Below, piece by piece: positions 28,440 to 37,900 of a stretch of DNA of 64,000 nucleotides (position 1 is its first letter; each line of letters starts with the position of its first letter). Both the position numbers and the translations under genes were made by a program. The stretch is from CAVVZJ01 sp963752755 (GTDB taxonomy: Bacteria; Planctomycetota; Planctomycetia; Isosphaerales; Isosphaeraceae): NCBI GenBank assembly GCA_963752755.1, contig CAVVZJ010000004.1:186001-250000 (forward strand), written 5' to 3'. Below the pieces are notes generated by a model. It saw only the letters and a program-made list of their open reading frames with translations, searched no databases and was not told the origin of the DNA.

Positions 28440-31373
28440 ATGAACATGCTGGCGAGCCTCATGATTCTGCTCGGCCTGGGGGCCGACGTGCCACCGGGCG
28501 GGGACGAGGCGCTGGTGACGTATCGGGTCCGGTTCGTCGAGATGCGGGGGCTCGAATGGCGGGGCGAGGTCCACTCACGGCTGACGCCGGTCGCCCGGCA
28601 GGGTGGAGCGACCATCTGGACCGCCCCCGCCGAACTCGCCGACGTCCTGACCCGGAAGGCGGAGCGCACGATCGGGGCCCCGAAGGTCCGGGCCCAGGCC
28701 GGCACTCCGGCCACGATCCAGACAGGGACGCGACATGCTTACGTCGCCGACTTGAAGCGGGTCGCCGACGGACCGGTCAACCATGCTCGGGCGCTGGCGT
28801 ATCAGCCGCAGATCGACCATGTGAACGACTCGATCGCCGTGACCTTGCAGGGCCGCTGGGTCGATCAAGGGCTTCTGGCCGAGGTCGAGATCGAAGAGAA
28901 CCGGCTCGAGGGGCTCGACACCTTCACGATCCACGAGCAGGTGGAGGGGGACCCGAAGCTTGGGGCCAAGCCCGCCGCGCTGAACGCTCAGGTCCAGGTG
29001 CCGGAGGTGGTCGAGGGCCACGTCGGGGGCGAGTGGCTGATCCCGACGGACGGCCTGCTCGTGGTGAGCCTGGGGGCCTACTCGCGACCGGCTGGGAAGG
29101 GTCCGACGACCACCCGCGAGCGGCTGGCGATCATCGAGCCGCTGGCGACGGAGTCGGAGGCGACCCCCACGGCGAGCCGCTCCGCCTGGCCGGTTTCGGC
29201 TCCGATGCCGATCGCGGTCTCGACGATGGCGGTCGGGGCGTCGCAACTGGCCGTCGGCCTGCCGAGCGTGGCGCCCCGGTCGGTGGCCTGCTACGTCGCC
29301 CCCCCGGCGACGGTCCTGGGCTTCGCGACGACGGCCCCGGTGGCCCCCTCGCAGGTGGCCCTCCTCGTCCCCACGCCCATGCCGACGCCGCCGGTGCCGC
29401 CGTTCCCGGTGGCGTTCGCGTCACCTCGGCCGACCCCGGCGCCGCCGAGCCGCGGCCTGCCGACGCCAATCAACAGCAAGGGTGAGGTGGTCGCCTTGCC
29501 GCCGCTGCCCGAGGAAATCGAGACCCACGTCGAGGAGTTTTCGGCCGAGCCCCGACCGGCGCCGCAGACCCGCATCCGTTCCCAATCGGCTCCGATGCCG
29601 GAGAACGCCTCGGAACCGGCTCCCGAGGCACCCGCTCCGAACCGGGAGACGACGGAGCTGGCCAAGCGGCCGACGACCGGCCAGATCCGGGTCGGGATCG
29701 GTTTCGGAACGGGGGGCCTGACCGTCAGCGGCCAGCTCGACATCGCGAGGAAGCCGTCGGAGTCATCGGCAAAGCCGCCGCTGGAAGGCTGGGCGAAGGC
29801 GATGCGAGAGCGGCTCACGACCTCGGTCGGGATCGTCGGGGAGAACCGGAGCGAGCGGACCCTCGTGCAAGAGATCACCAGCGGCCTGGAGCGGTTCGCT
29901 CGCAACGGCGAATGCACAAAAGGTCCAATGTGCATTTTTGAATTAAATTGCCGGGATCAGGACGGACGCAAGGGCCGGCTGGCGGTGTACATCGAGGCGG
30001 ACGAGTTGGGTCGGAAGTTGCTCGGAAAGCCCTTGCCGATCGGGTCGCTGGTCCGGATGCCCGTCTACAAGAGCGACCTGGAGACGATGCGGACCTCGGC
30101 GGGAAAGGGAGCGATCGAGGCCGTCCCGACGGTCGATGCGAAGCCGGCCGACGAAGCGTCGAAGGGGAAGGACGCGACGGTTGACGACGAGGCCGAGGCC
30201 GTCGAGCCGCAGGCGGCCCACTGGGGCCTGAGCCTGCCGGATGCGATCCGGATCGGTCTGGAGAACTCGAAGGTCTTGAAGGTGGTCGCCGTAGGGGCCG
30301 GTGTGATGCCGTCGCCGACGGTCGTCGCCTCGGAGCGTCCCGGCAAGACCCGGGCCGAGGCGCAGGCGGTCGTGAGGCGGATCGAGCAGGCTTACTGGGA
30401 CCTGTCACGAGCCCAGACCGGCTACTGGGCGGCCGAGACCGCCGTCGAGCTGGCCGAGCAATGCCGACGACGCGCGTTGGCGAAAGCCTCAATCGACGAC
30501 GATCCCCGGTCCGAGGTCGCGGCTGCCGAGCAGTGTTACCAGAAGTTCCACTACGAGCTTGCCGGGGCAACCCTGAACCTTCTGGATTGCGAGGGGCACC
30601 TTCGCGAGACCCTGGGCTTGCCGGCGAAGGATGGGCGCCGGATCGTCACCACCAGCGAGCCGGGCAAGGAGAAGGCCCATTACGACTGGGAGCACTGCCG
30701 AGACCAGCTCGAAGCGAGCCATCCCGAGCTGGTCGAGCACCGCGCGGCGATCTGGAAGACGGTCCGTCGGCTGACGAATGGCGACCTCAATGCCGATCTG
30801 CTGGAATCGACCGAGGCGATCATCCGCGAAGGGGCGCTGAGCCGTCGGCTCATCCACGAGGCCACGCACCAGCTCGCCCGGTTCTACCTGGAGGTGGAGG
30901 GCGGATATGACCTGTACACGAACGCTGCGAAGCTCAAGGAGGCGGCCCTGCAACGCCTGGAGGCTCAGAAGAAGTTTTATGAGCAAGGGACGGTCACGAT
31001 CGACCGCTATCTCGACGCCATCCGTCGCTGGGCCGTGGCGGTGACGCTGGAGGCGGAGATGCTGGCCCGCTACAACACGGCAATCGCCGTGCTGGAGGAG
31101 ACCAAGGGGACGCTGCTCGTCCGCGAGGGGATCGAGGTGATGGAGGAGCGGGCCGAGGTGGCGGCAGTGAAGCGAGATGACCGCGTCGGTCGAACGGTCC
31201 TCAACGTCGAGGAAGCCCCGGTGGGGAGGATGATGTTTGGGCTCTCGCCCGTGCCGGTCTGCCCGGTCTTCCGGGCGGAGCCGCTCCTGATCCGGGTGCC
31301 GGTCGGGCGGTTCGGGGTGATGGAATTGCTACCGATGGAGGCGCGATCGCACTGGCTTGGCGCCTTCTGGTGA
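28440..31373 (+). CDS. fusion of a secretin-like N-terminal region and a TolC-like helical region
   Basis: ATG 28440 follows GGAGG at an ideal distance; 977 residues, intact. A short hydrophobic leader (MNMLASLMILLGLGADVPPG) precedes a region (~25-225) with secretin-type wording: GAPKVRAQAGTPATIQTGTR, HAYVADLKRV, AYQPQIDHVNDSIAVTLQGR, LLAEVEIEENRL. A Pro/Ala/Val-rich linker follows (~230-430; VPTPMPTPPVPPFPV). A middle segment (~430-590) is unrecognised. From ~595 a TolC/outer-membrane-efflux-like part begins: WGLSLPDAIRIGLENSKVLK, EAQAVVRRIEQAYWDLSRAQ, GYWAAETAVELAEQCRRRAL, KEAALQRLEAQKKFYEQGTV, DRYLDAIRRWAVAVTLEAEM and YNTAIAVLEETKGTLL. It is probably an envelope protein of export or efflux. 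The combination of the two regions in one chain is unusual. It may be a planctomycete-specific outer-membrane component. Confidence 0.65.
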   Translation: MNMLASLMILLGLGADVPPGGDEALVTYRVRFVEMRGLEWRGEVHSRLTPVARQGGATIWTAPAELADVLTRKAERTIGAPKVRAQAGTPATIQTGTRHAYVADLKRVADGPVNHARALAYQPQIDHVNDSIAVTLQGRWVDQGLLAEVEIEENRLEGLDTFTIHEQVEGDPKLGAKPAALNAQVQVPEVVEGHVGGEWLIPTDGLLVVSLGAYSRPAGKGPTTTRERLAIIEPLATESEATPTASRSAWPVSAPMPIAVSTMAVGASQLAVGLPSVAPRSVACYVAPPATVLGFATTAPVAPSQVALLVPTPMPTPPVPPFPVAFASPRPTPAPPSRGLPTPINSKGEVVALPPLPEEIETHVEEFSAEPRPAPQTRIRSQSAPMPENASEPAPEAPAPNRETTELAKRPTTGQIRVGIGFGTGGLTVSGQLDIARKPSESSAKPPLEGWAKAMRERLTTSVGIVGENRSERTLVQEITSGLERFARNGECTKGPMCIFELNCRDQDGRKGRLAVYIEADELGRKLLGKPLPIGSLVRMPVYKSDLETMRTSAGKGAIEAVPTVDAKPADEASKGKDATVDDEAEAVEPQAAHWGLSLPDAIRIGLENSKVLKVVAVGAGVMPSPTVVASERPGKTRAEAQAVVRRIEQAYWDLSRAQTGYWAAETAVELAEQCRRRALAKASIDDDPRSEVAAAEQCYQKFHYELAGATLNLLDCEGHLRETLGLPAKDGRRIVTTSEPGKEKAHYDWEHCRDQLEASHPELVEHRAAIWKTVRRLTNGDLNADLLESTEAIIREGALSRRLIHEATHQLARFYLEVEGGYDLYTNAAKLKEAALQRLEAQKKFYEQGTVTIDRYLDAIRRWAVAVTLEAEMLARYNTAIAVLEETKGTLLVREGIEVMEERAEVAAVKRDDRVGRTVLNVEEAPVGRMMFGLSPVPVCPVFRAEPLLIRVPVGRFGVMELLPMEARSHWLGAFW
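29911..29939 (+). other. AT-rich hairpin with T-tract inside the TolC-like gene
   Basis: AATGCACA (29911-29918) pairs with TGTGCATT (29929-29936) around ten bases, and T's continue to 29939. It lies inside coding sequence and coincides with a run of codons unusual for this genome (ATT TTT GAA TTA AAT, about 29934-29948). It resembles a weak intrinsic terminator or pause site. Confidence 0.45.
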
Positions 31374-31503
31374 GATGGACGCGGACGGGGCTCGTCCCCG
31401 TGCCGCGCCGTCCCGTCGCGACGACGGCCGGCACGAAACCCAGGACCCTCGCCCGCACGCCGCCCGGCGGAAACGGCGGGGGTCTGTTTCCTGCGTCGAA
31501 TTG

Positions 31504-32271
31504 TCAAAGAGCGGACGTGTAGCCGCCATCGACGGGGATGGCGATGCCGGTGACGTAGTCGCTGGCGGGGCTGGCGAGCCAGACGGCGGTGCCGGCCATG
31601 TCGTCGGGGACGGCCCAGCGGCCGGTCGGAATGCGCTGGAGGACGCGGTCGTAGAGGTTCGGAACCTCGACGCGGGCCTGCTGGGTCAACTCGGTGTCGA
31701 ACCAGCCGGGGAGGATGGCGTTGACCTGAATCTTGTCGGCGGCCCAGGCGAGGGCGAGGCTCTTGGTGAGCTGGACGATGCCGCCCTTGCTGGTCGCGTA
31801 GGCCGGGGCGAAGCCGGCGCCGAAGATCGAGGTCATGCTGCCAATGTTGACGATCTTGCCGCCGCCGGCCTCCTTCATTGACGGATAAACCGCCTTTGAG
31901 AGCATGAAGGCGCTCGTCAGGTTGACGTTCAGGACCTGCTCCCACTCGTCGAGGGTCATCTCTTGAGGTGGGCGACGGATGTTGATGCCGGCATTGTTGA
32001 AGAGAATGTCGATGCGACCGAAGCGTTCCTTGACCTCGGTGGCGATCCGCTCGATCTGAGCGGTCTCGGCGACGTCGGCGACGACAGCCAGGGTCTCGAC
32101 GCCGCTATCCAGGCCGAGCTGGGCGGCGGCGGCCTTGGTCTTCTCGGCGTTGCGACCGCAGACGGCGACCTTGGCGCCGGCGGCGGCCAGGCCGCGGGCC
32201 ATCCCCAGACCGATGCCGCCGTTGCCGCCGGTCACGATCGCCACCTTGCCGGTGAGGTCGAACAGAGTCAC
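31504..32271 (-). CDS. SDR-family oxidoreductase
   Basis: An intact classical short-chain dehydrogenase of 255 residues. The GTG at 32271 is taken as start because it is preceded by GAGGGA and yields the family-typical VTLFDLTGKVAIVTGGNGG (read as Met); a longer frame from 32373 adds unrelated sequence. Motifs: TGGNGGIGLGMARGLAAAGA (cofactor site), VCGRNAEKTKAAAAQL, FGRIDILFNNAGINIRRPP (NNAG), VNIGSMTSIFG with PAYATSKGGIVQLTKSL (Ser and YxxxK), VNAILPGWFDTELTQ and VTGIAIPVDGGYTSAL. Best resemblance is to gluconate/glucose-type or 3-oxoacyl reductases acting on sugars or polyols; the substrate is not determined. It is divergent from the aminopeptidase gene and convergent with the TolC-like gene. 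Confidence 0.88.
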   Translation of the reverse strand: MTLFDLTGKVAIVTGGNGGIGLGMARGLAAAGAKVAVCGRNAEKTKAAAAQLGLDSGVETLAVVADVAETAQIERIATEVKERFGRIDILFNNAGINIRRPPQEMTLDEWEQVLNVNLTSAFMLSKAVYPSMKEAGGGKIVNIGSMTSIFGAGFAPAYATSKGGIVQLTKSLALAWAADKIQVNAILPGWFDTELTQQARVEVPNLYDRVLQRIPTGRWAVPDDMAGTAVWLASPASDYVTGIAIPVDGGYTSAL

Positions 32272-32504
32272 GGGAACAGTCCCTCGGGTTCGTTGGAGCT
32301 GAGGAAAGAATCGTGGACCGGAGCGCAGGAACGCGGGCTGTCGGCTTGTGATCCGGGCCGCGATTTGCGTCAATATCCGGCGGGGCCTCGGCCGCCCGGT
32401 CCGCCCAACGACGGTTCGGCCAGCCTACCCGGAATCCCCCACCGCTCGCAATCCCCCGGCGCCCGTCGCGGCACCGGAGGCTCGAACCTGGAGACGCGCC
32501 GACC

Positions 32505-33620
32505 ATGTCCGACCCCCGCTGGGAGACCCTCGCCGACATCCTCCTGAACCACTCAACCCGGCTCGCGAAGGGTGAGACCCTGCTCGTCGAGTGCTTCGAC
32601 CTCGACGATTCGACCTTACCGCGCCTGCTCGTCCGCAAGGGGATGGCGCGCGGGGCGAACGTGCTGGTCGAGACGCGGGAAAGCCGGGTTCTCCGGGAAC
32701 TGGTTCGCAATGCCTCGCACGAGCAGATGCGAATCTGGGGCGAATGCGACCTGCACCGGATGGAGCGCGTGCAGGCGTACATCGGCCTGCGAGGGTCGCG
32801 AAACATCAACGAGATGGCGGACGTGCCGGCCGACCGGCTGGAGCTGTACAACACGCATTACCTCAAGCCCGTTCACTTCGAGCGGCGGATTCGCCAGACC
32901 AAGTGGTGCGTCCTCCGCCTGCCCAATGCCAGCATGGCCCAGCAGGCCGGGATGAGCACCGAGGCGTTTGAGGACTTTTATTTTGACGTCTGCAATATCG
33001 ATTACCCCCGGCTAGCCAAGGCGTTGCAACCGCTGGTCCAGCGGATGCAGAAGGCGCGGGAGGTTCACATCTCGGGGCCGGAGACGGACCTGCGGTTCTC
33101 GATCGAGGGCATCCCGGTCGTCCCCTGCGCCGGAGAGATGAACATCCCGGACGGCGAAGTTTTCACGGCGCCGGTCCGGGATTCGGTCGAGGGTCACGTC
33201 CGATTCAACACGCCGACCATCTATCAAGGCAGCTCGTTCGACGGCGTCCGCCTCGTCTTCGAGCGGGGTCGGATAGTCGAGGCCGACTGCACGACCGGCG
33301 ACCGGGCGAAGCTGACGAAGATCTTCGATTCGGACGAGGGAGCCCGTTTCGTCGGCGAGTGGTCGATCGGTTGCAACCCGCGCATTTTCCAGCCGATGCG
33401 GGATATCCTCTTTGACGAGAAGATCGCTGGCAGCTTCCACCTCACGCCCGGCAACGCCTACGACGAGGCCGACAACGGCAACCGCTCCAAGATCCACTGG
33501 GACCTCGTGCAGATCCAGTCGCCCGAGTCCGGTGGCGGCTCGATCGTCTTCGACGGCGAGCTGATCCGCGTCGATGGTCGGTTCGTGCCGGAGGATCTCA
33601 AGGCGCTGGACCCGGAATGA
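32505..33620 (+). CDS. M29-family aminopeptidase (AmpS/PepS type)
   Basis: An intact 371-residue cytoplasmic metallo-aminopeptidase, start ATG 32505: MSDPRWETLADILLNHSTRL, then LAKGETLLVECFDLDD. The M29 metal-ligand segments appear in order: CAGEMNIPDGEVFTAPVRDS (Glu, ~211), FVGEWSIGCNPRI (Glu, ~284), IAGSFHLTPGNAYDEADNGN (His, ~310) and SKIHWDLVQIQSPES (His and Asp, ~330). Length is slightly below the usual ~400. It removes N-terminal residues from peptides with two Co or Zn ions. The gene is divergent from the SDR gene with 230 bases between starts and stands alone. A perfect palindrome 23 bases past the stop may act in transcript ending. Confidence 0.9.
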   Translation: MSDPRWETLADILLNHSTRLAKGETLLVECFDLDDSTLPRLLVRKGMARGANVLVETRESRVLRELVRNASHEQMRIWGECDLHRMERVQAYIGLRGSRNINEMADVPADRLELYNTHYLKPVHFERRIRQTKWCVLRLPNASMAQQAGMSTEAFEDFYFDVCNIDYPRLAKALQPLVQRMQKAREVHISGPETDLRFSIEGIPVVPCAGEMNIPDGEVFTAPVRDSVEGHVRFNTPTIYQGSSFDGVRLVFERGRIVEADCTTGDRAKLTKIFDSDEGARFVGEWSIGCNPRIFQPMRDILFDEKIAGSFHLTPGNAYDEADNGNRSKIHWDLVQIQSPESGGGSIVFDGELIRVDGRFVPEDLKALDPE

Positions 33621-33642
33621 GGCGCGAGCAGGCTGCCTCGGA

Positions 33643-33661
33643 GGGTGGGCCAGGCCCACCC
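33643..33661. repeat. perfect palindrome between convergent genes
   Basis: GGGTGGGCC-A-GGCCCACCC is a perfect 9-bp inverted repeat with a one-base centre. It lies between the aminopeptidase stop (33620) and the DUF433-like stop (33705). The words GGGTGG and GGCCCAC also occur in the palindromic element at 34.7 kb. It may serve as a two-way terminator, although no U-tract is present. Confidence 0.6.
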
Positions 33662-33704
33662 ATCCGCTTCGAGGGAAATCCGGGAAAGGGGGTCGGAGCC
33701 GATC

Positions 33705-34459
33705 CTACGAGGAGCGGGAATCGTGGGGGCGGGGGGTGGGCTGTCCGTCTTCCCAGGGGCCGCAGAGGCGGGCGGATTCGCAGGAGAGGCAAGCGGCAAG
33801 CTGGGTCGGGGTCAGCTCAGGGTAATGGGCGAGTATCCGGTCGGCGGACCAGCATTCGAGGAAGAGCGTGGCGACCTGCTCGGCCAGGATCTCGGTTCCG
33901 AGGATCACCGGCCAGACGCGGGAAACCTTCGGGTCGAGGCCGATGTGGTCATTCCAGTAGACTCCTTCCGGCAAGACCAGCGGAGCGGAGGCGGTCGCGA
34001 GCGGTTCGGGTGACCCGGGCGCGGGTTCGCGTTCGGCTGGGATTGCGGTCTGCGGCTTCGGCGTGGAGCGGGTGCGGGACTTCGACGGGGTGGGGGTGGA
34101 AACGGCGTCGGAATCGGGCCGGGGTTGAGCTTTGAGATACTTCAACCAGTCGGCGAGGGCGCGGGACCAGCTCCGCTCGGCCTGGGCGAGACGCGGCCCC
34201 AGGGCTTGTCGGCGGTCGGATCGAGGGGTTCGCGGCGCTGGACGCCGCGGAGCCGCCAGGCGGTGGTCAGGAGGGCGGAGAGGACGGCGGCGGCGAGCGG
34301 GTCATCGATCGCGACGGACGAGCGGAAGGTGTCGGCCCAACGGCGGAATTCGGGGTCGAGGCGTGCTTCGGTCGGGAGGCTGAACGGCGCCGGGCACGAC
34401 TCCGAGGGGGACGAACCGTCCAACGACGACGGCAGAAAGGGCCAGTTCCCGTCCAACAT
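33705..34459 (-). CDS. DUF433-like C-terminal domain with novel N-terminal region (frameshifted)
   Basis: Two adjacent open frames join into one gene. The start is ATG 34459 with GGAG 9 bases upstream: MLDGNWPFLPSSLDGSSPSE. An N-terminal helical part follows: TEARLDPEFRRWADTFRSSV and DDPLAAAVLSALLTTAWRLR. After a shift near 34200 the reading is ALGPRLAQAERSWSRALADW then LKYLKAQPRPDSD, which runs straight into the frame whose ATG at 34145 would otherwise look like a start. A Pro/Thr/Ala linker precedes the C-terminal region: GVYWNDHIGLDPKVSRVWPV, ILGTEILAEQVATLFLECWS, ADRILAHYPELTPTQLAACL. The last blocks follow the DUF433 pattern (GTxIxVxxILxxxxxGWSxEEILxxYPxLTxExIxAAL), a small HTH found in antitoxin-like proteins. 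Function unknown. Confidence 0.6.
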
Positions 34460-34617
34460 GATGATTTGCTCCCGTGGCAAAGAGGGCGAACGCGCCTGGT
34501 TCGAACGGCCCGCGCCCGAGGCCGCCACAACTCCGGGGCGGCGACGGTTTCGCGCTGAGCTTGACCCTATTATCCGAAATCCGTCCCGCGATGATCGTAG
34601 TTTTTGGAAAAAGTTGG

Positions 34618-34861
34618 TGAGAATCTGGGGAAAAGTATGAGCCTCCTCGCTGATCTCCACCGCCGTCTCGAGGATTCTGGGTGGCAGGCCCACGTCCGCG
34701 TGGGCCTGTTGAGCGGGCTCGGCACACCCGAATCCGGACATGCCCACGAGGACGTGGGCCTGCCACCCAACCAAGAACTTTCTGGCCCGACTGAAGTGAA
34801 GTCGGGCCTACTCCGGCTGACGCCAACTGCGTAACTCCTATGAGAATCTGGGGAAAAGTAT
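34618..34861. mobile_element. palindromic element flanked by 21-bp direct repeats (dispersed repeat, copy B)
   Basis: The same 21 bases occur at 34618-34638 and 34841-34861 (first 20: TGAGAATCTGGGGAAAAGTA). Between them lies a 19-bp perfect inverted repeat (34679-34697 with 34750-34768, arm beginning GGGTGGCAGGCCCACG), itself containing a nested GGCCCACG/CGTGGGCC hairpin. A second palindrome GGCCCGACT...AGTCGGGCC (34784-34808) follows, then the terminal 20-mer (34822-34841) shared with 8823-8842. There is no coding capacity. The arrangement resembles a non-autonomous element with a target duplication, though 21 bases is long for one. Confidence 0.6.
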
Positions 34862-34985
34862 CCCGGCGGAACGGGGAGGAGTTCCGGGAGGCGGGACCGG
34901 CGAGAAGGCGACACGCCGCCTTCCGCGCCGAGGGAGGAGCGGAAGGCGGCGTGTCGCATCACCGCTGAGTTGGCCATCGTCCGGC

Positions 34986-37900
34986 TCAACCGCGGCGGTA
35001 GCGGCGGAGGGAGAACTGGCGGGCCATCGAGGCCTGGGGAACCACGGGATGGAGAAGGCTCGTGGAAGCCACGGTCTGGAGCTGGGCGGCCTCGTAGAAC
35101 GGCGGGGTGGTCAGGCGGGAACGAATCGAGCCGAAGTCCGCTCCCTGGATCTGGCCGAGGTAGGCGCGGCCGTTGCCCTGGAAGCGGTTGCGGAGGACAC
35201 TGCCGCTCAGGACGCTCCGGCCGTTGGGCGCCCCATTGACCCGGAGCACCTCCGCGGCGCCGCTGGAACCGCGGATCACGTCGAGGAATCCGCCGTTGTT
35301 GATGTTCAGCGAGACCACATCGGAATCGCTGTCGAGGTAGGTCAGGCGGCTGCCGCGGGCGAAGGAGGCGACGAAGTCGCCGCCGGCCTGGCCGTTGAGG
35401 TCGCCGTCGAGGAGGTTGCCCGAGGTGTCGCTGACGCCGCCGGGAGCCTGAGCGTGGACGACGACGTAGTAGAAGCTCGGCCCGGCGGGCAAGGGGCCGG
35501 CGGGTAGCAGGATGACGGCGTTGTTGGCGATGTCGTCGAGCGGTGTGGCCAACGGGATCGGCTGGCCGCTGGAGGTCAGGAGTGTGTAGTTGGCGGGGTT
35601 GGTCGCCGAGGTCGGGTCGAGCGGCTCGCTGAAGGTGAGGCGGACGCCCACGATCAAGTTTGACGGGCCGAGAAGGCTGATGTCGGTGATTGTCGGCGGG
35701 GTGACGTCGATGTCGGTGTTGATGATCCCGAGCGTGGCCGAGGACCGGGAACCGATCGAGGCGCCGCCGGTCGGGTCAGAAAGCGTGATCGTGGCGCCGA
35801 GGGGGCCGGTGGTCACGCCGTCGTGGAGGATCGGGACGGTGAATGTCTTGGTCGTCTCGCCCGGTTGGAAGACGACGGAGCCGGAGCTGGCCTGGTAGTT
35901 GACCCCGGCGTGGGCCGAGCCGTCGGCGATCGCGTAGTGAACCGAGACGGAGCCGGCGTTGCCGTGGCTGCGGACGAGCGTGATCGTGGCCTGGCCAGCG
36001 TCCTCACGAACGAGGTAAAGGGCCTGGCTGAGGGCGATCTGGCCGGGGGCGTTGGTCGCCTGGACGTTGGCGCTGGCGGCGTTGTTGGAGACGTCGTCGT
36101 CGTACTGGGAGGAGCCGACCTTGACGGTGTTCTTCAGCGTGCCGGCGGCCGTCGGGCTGACGACGATGGTCACGACTTCCTGCTGGTTGGAGGCAAGCGG
36201 GCCAAGTTCGGCGATGATCGTGCCGTTGTAGTTGGCGATGGTCCCCTTGCTGGTCGTGATTTGCTTGACGACCAGGCCGGCGGGGAGGACGTCGTTGAAC
36301 GAGACGTTGCTCGTCACGTCGGTGGGGCCGCGGTTGAGGATGTAAGCCGTGTAGGTCAGATTGTCGCCGGCCAGCACGGAGCCGGCCGAGGTCTGGATGC
36401 TCACGGCGAGGTCGGCCGGGCTGACGGGGACGACGGCCACCGTGCGGTTGTCCGTGGCGTTCGCGTCGAATTCGTCGATGCCGACCGAGGCGTCGTTGGC
36501 GATTGATCCTGATTGCGTCGGGCGGACGACCAGGGTGATCGTCTGGGAGGTGCCGGCCGGGATGCTGGCGAACTGGATGATGTCGCGGTTGTTCTGGGTA
36601 TCGTGGGTGACGGTGCCCGTCGTGCTGAGGCTCACGACGTTGGCGTTCTTGGGCAAGGTGTCGAAGACCTGGACGTTGGTGGCGTCGGCGGGGCCATTGT
36701 TGACGACGAGGATCTGGAAGGTCAGATCCTGTCCGACCAGAGCGGGAACCGGATTGGCCACCTGGCTGATGCTGACGTCAACCGAGTTGACGAGGGTGTC
36801 CACCGAAGCGGTGTTGTTGGACGCGACGAGGTCGCCCGCCTGATCAGTGGAGGCCGTCGCCGAGATGCCCGAGGCGCCGCTGAAGTTGCTGGCGGCATTG
36901 CCGTGGAGTGTCAAGGTGACCGACTGGCCGGAATCGATGCTGGCGATGGTGGCGTCGACGGTGCCGTCGGGGTTAAGCGTCCCGGTGCCTGAGGGACTCA
37001 ACTGACCGCCGTCGAGGAAGACGACGCCGGGCAACGGGGTGGCCTTGAGGTTGACGGCGTTGGCCGTTTGCGGGCCGTTGTTGGTGAGGGTGATGGTGTA
37101 GGTGACCTCACCACCGCTGACGAGGGTCGGGCTCGACGAATCGACTCTGACGGCGAGGTCGGCCGCCGGCAGGACCGTGGTGGTCGTGCTCGCGGAGTTG
37201 TTGTTGGTGTTGGTATCGAGGACGCTGCCGCTGACGGCGACCGTCTGGTTGATTGTGTCGGTCGTGTTGGGGATGACGATGATCCTCACGGCGGTGGTCG
37301 TGCCGGAGATCAGGGAGCCGAGGTTGGCAACGACCGAGTTCCCCTGACGCTGGGCCGAACCCTGTCCGGTGAAGGCGCCGACGTAGGTGACATTCGGGGG
37401 CAGGACGCTGGTGAGCTGGATGTCGCGGGCGGTGCCCGGCCCGTTGTTGGTGACGTAGGCGACGAAGGCGAGCTGCTGGCCGAAGACACCCGACGTGGGA
37501 TCGGTTGTGAGCGTCACCTGAAGGTCGGCCGGGATATCGACGGTCGTGGTCTCGGTGGCGGAGTTGTTGGTCGAGTCGGTGTCGATCTCGGGGCTGGAAA
37601 CGCTGGCGCCGGTGGTGAGCGTGCCGGTGGAAGTCGGGGTCAGGTCGATTGTGATCGTGACGGTGGCGTTGGCGGCAATGGTGCCCAGGTTTCCAGAGAG
37701 TGTGGTGCCGGTGGCGGTGATGGTCCCCTGAGTGGTGCTGACGTTGTTGAGGGTCGCGCCGGTGGGTAGGGACTGGGTGTACTGGACGTTGGTGGCGGGA
37801 TTGGGGCCGTGGTTGGTGACGGTGACGGTGTAGGTCAGCGAGCCGTTGAGGGTGGCCGGGTCGGGATTGTCAGTGATGGTCAGGGCGAGGTCGGCCAGCT

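Noticed and set aside
34142..34774. Long reading of the DUF433-like gene from an ATG at 34774
   Set aside because: Its first ~105 codons run through the palindromic repeat element and non-coding sequence. The ATG at 34459 has a good ribosome-binding site and starts the plausible protein.
37068..37769. Antisense open frames opposite the DUF11 repeats
   Set aside because: They repeat with the same ~120-codon period as the DUF11 repeats on the coding strand, as expected of a mirror image.
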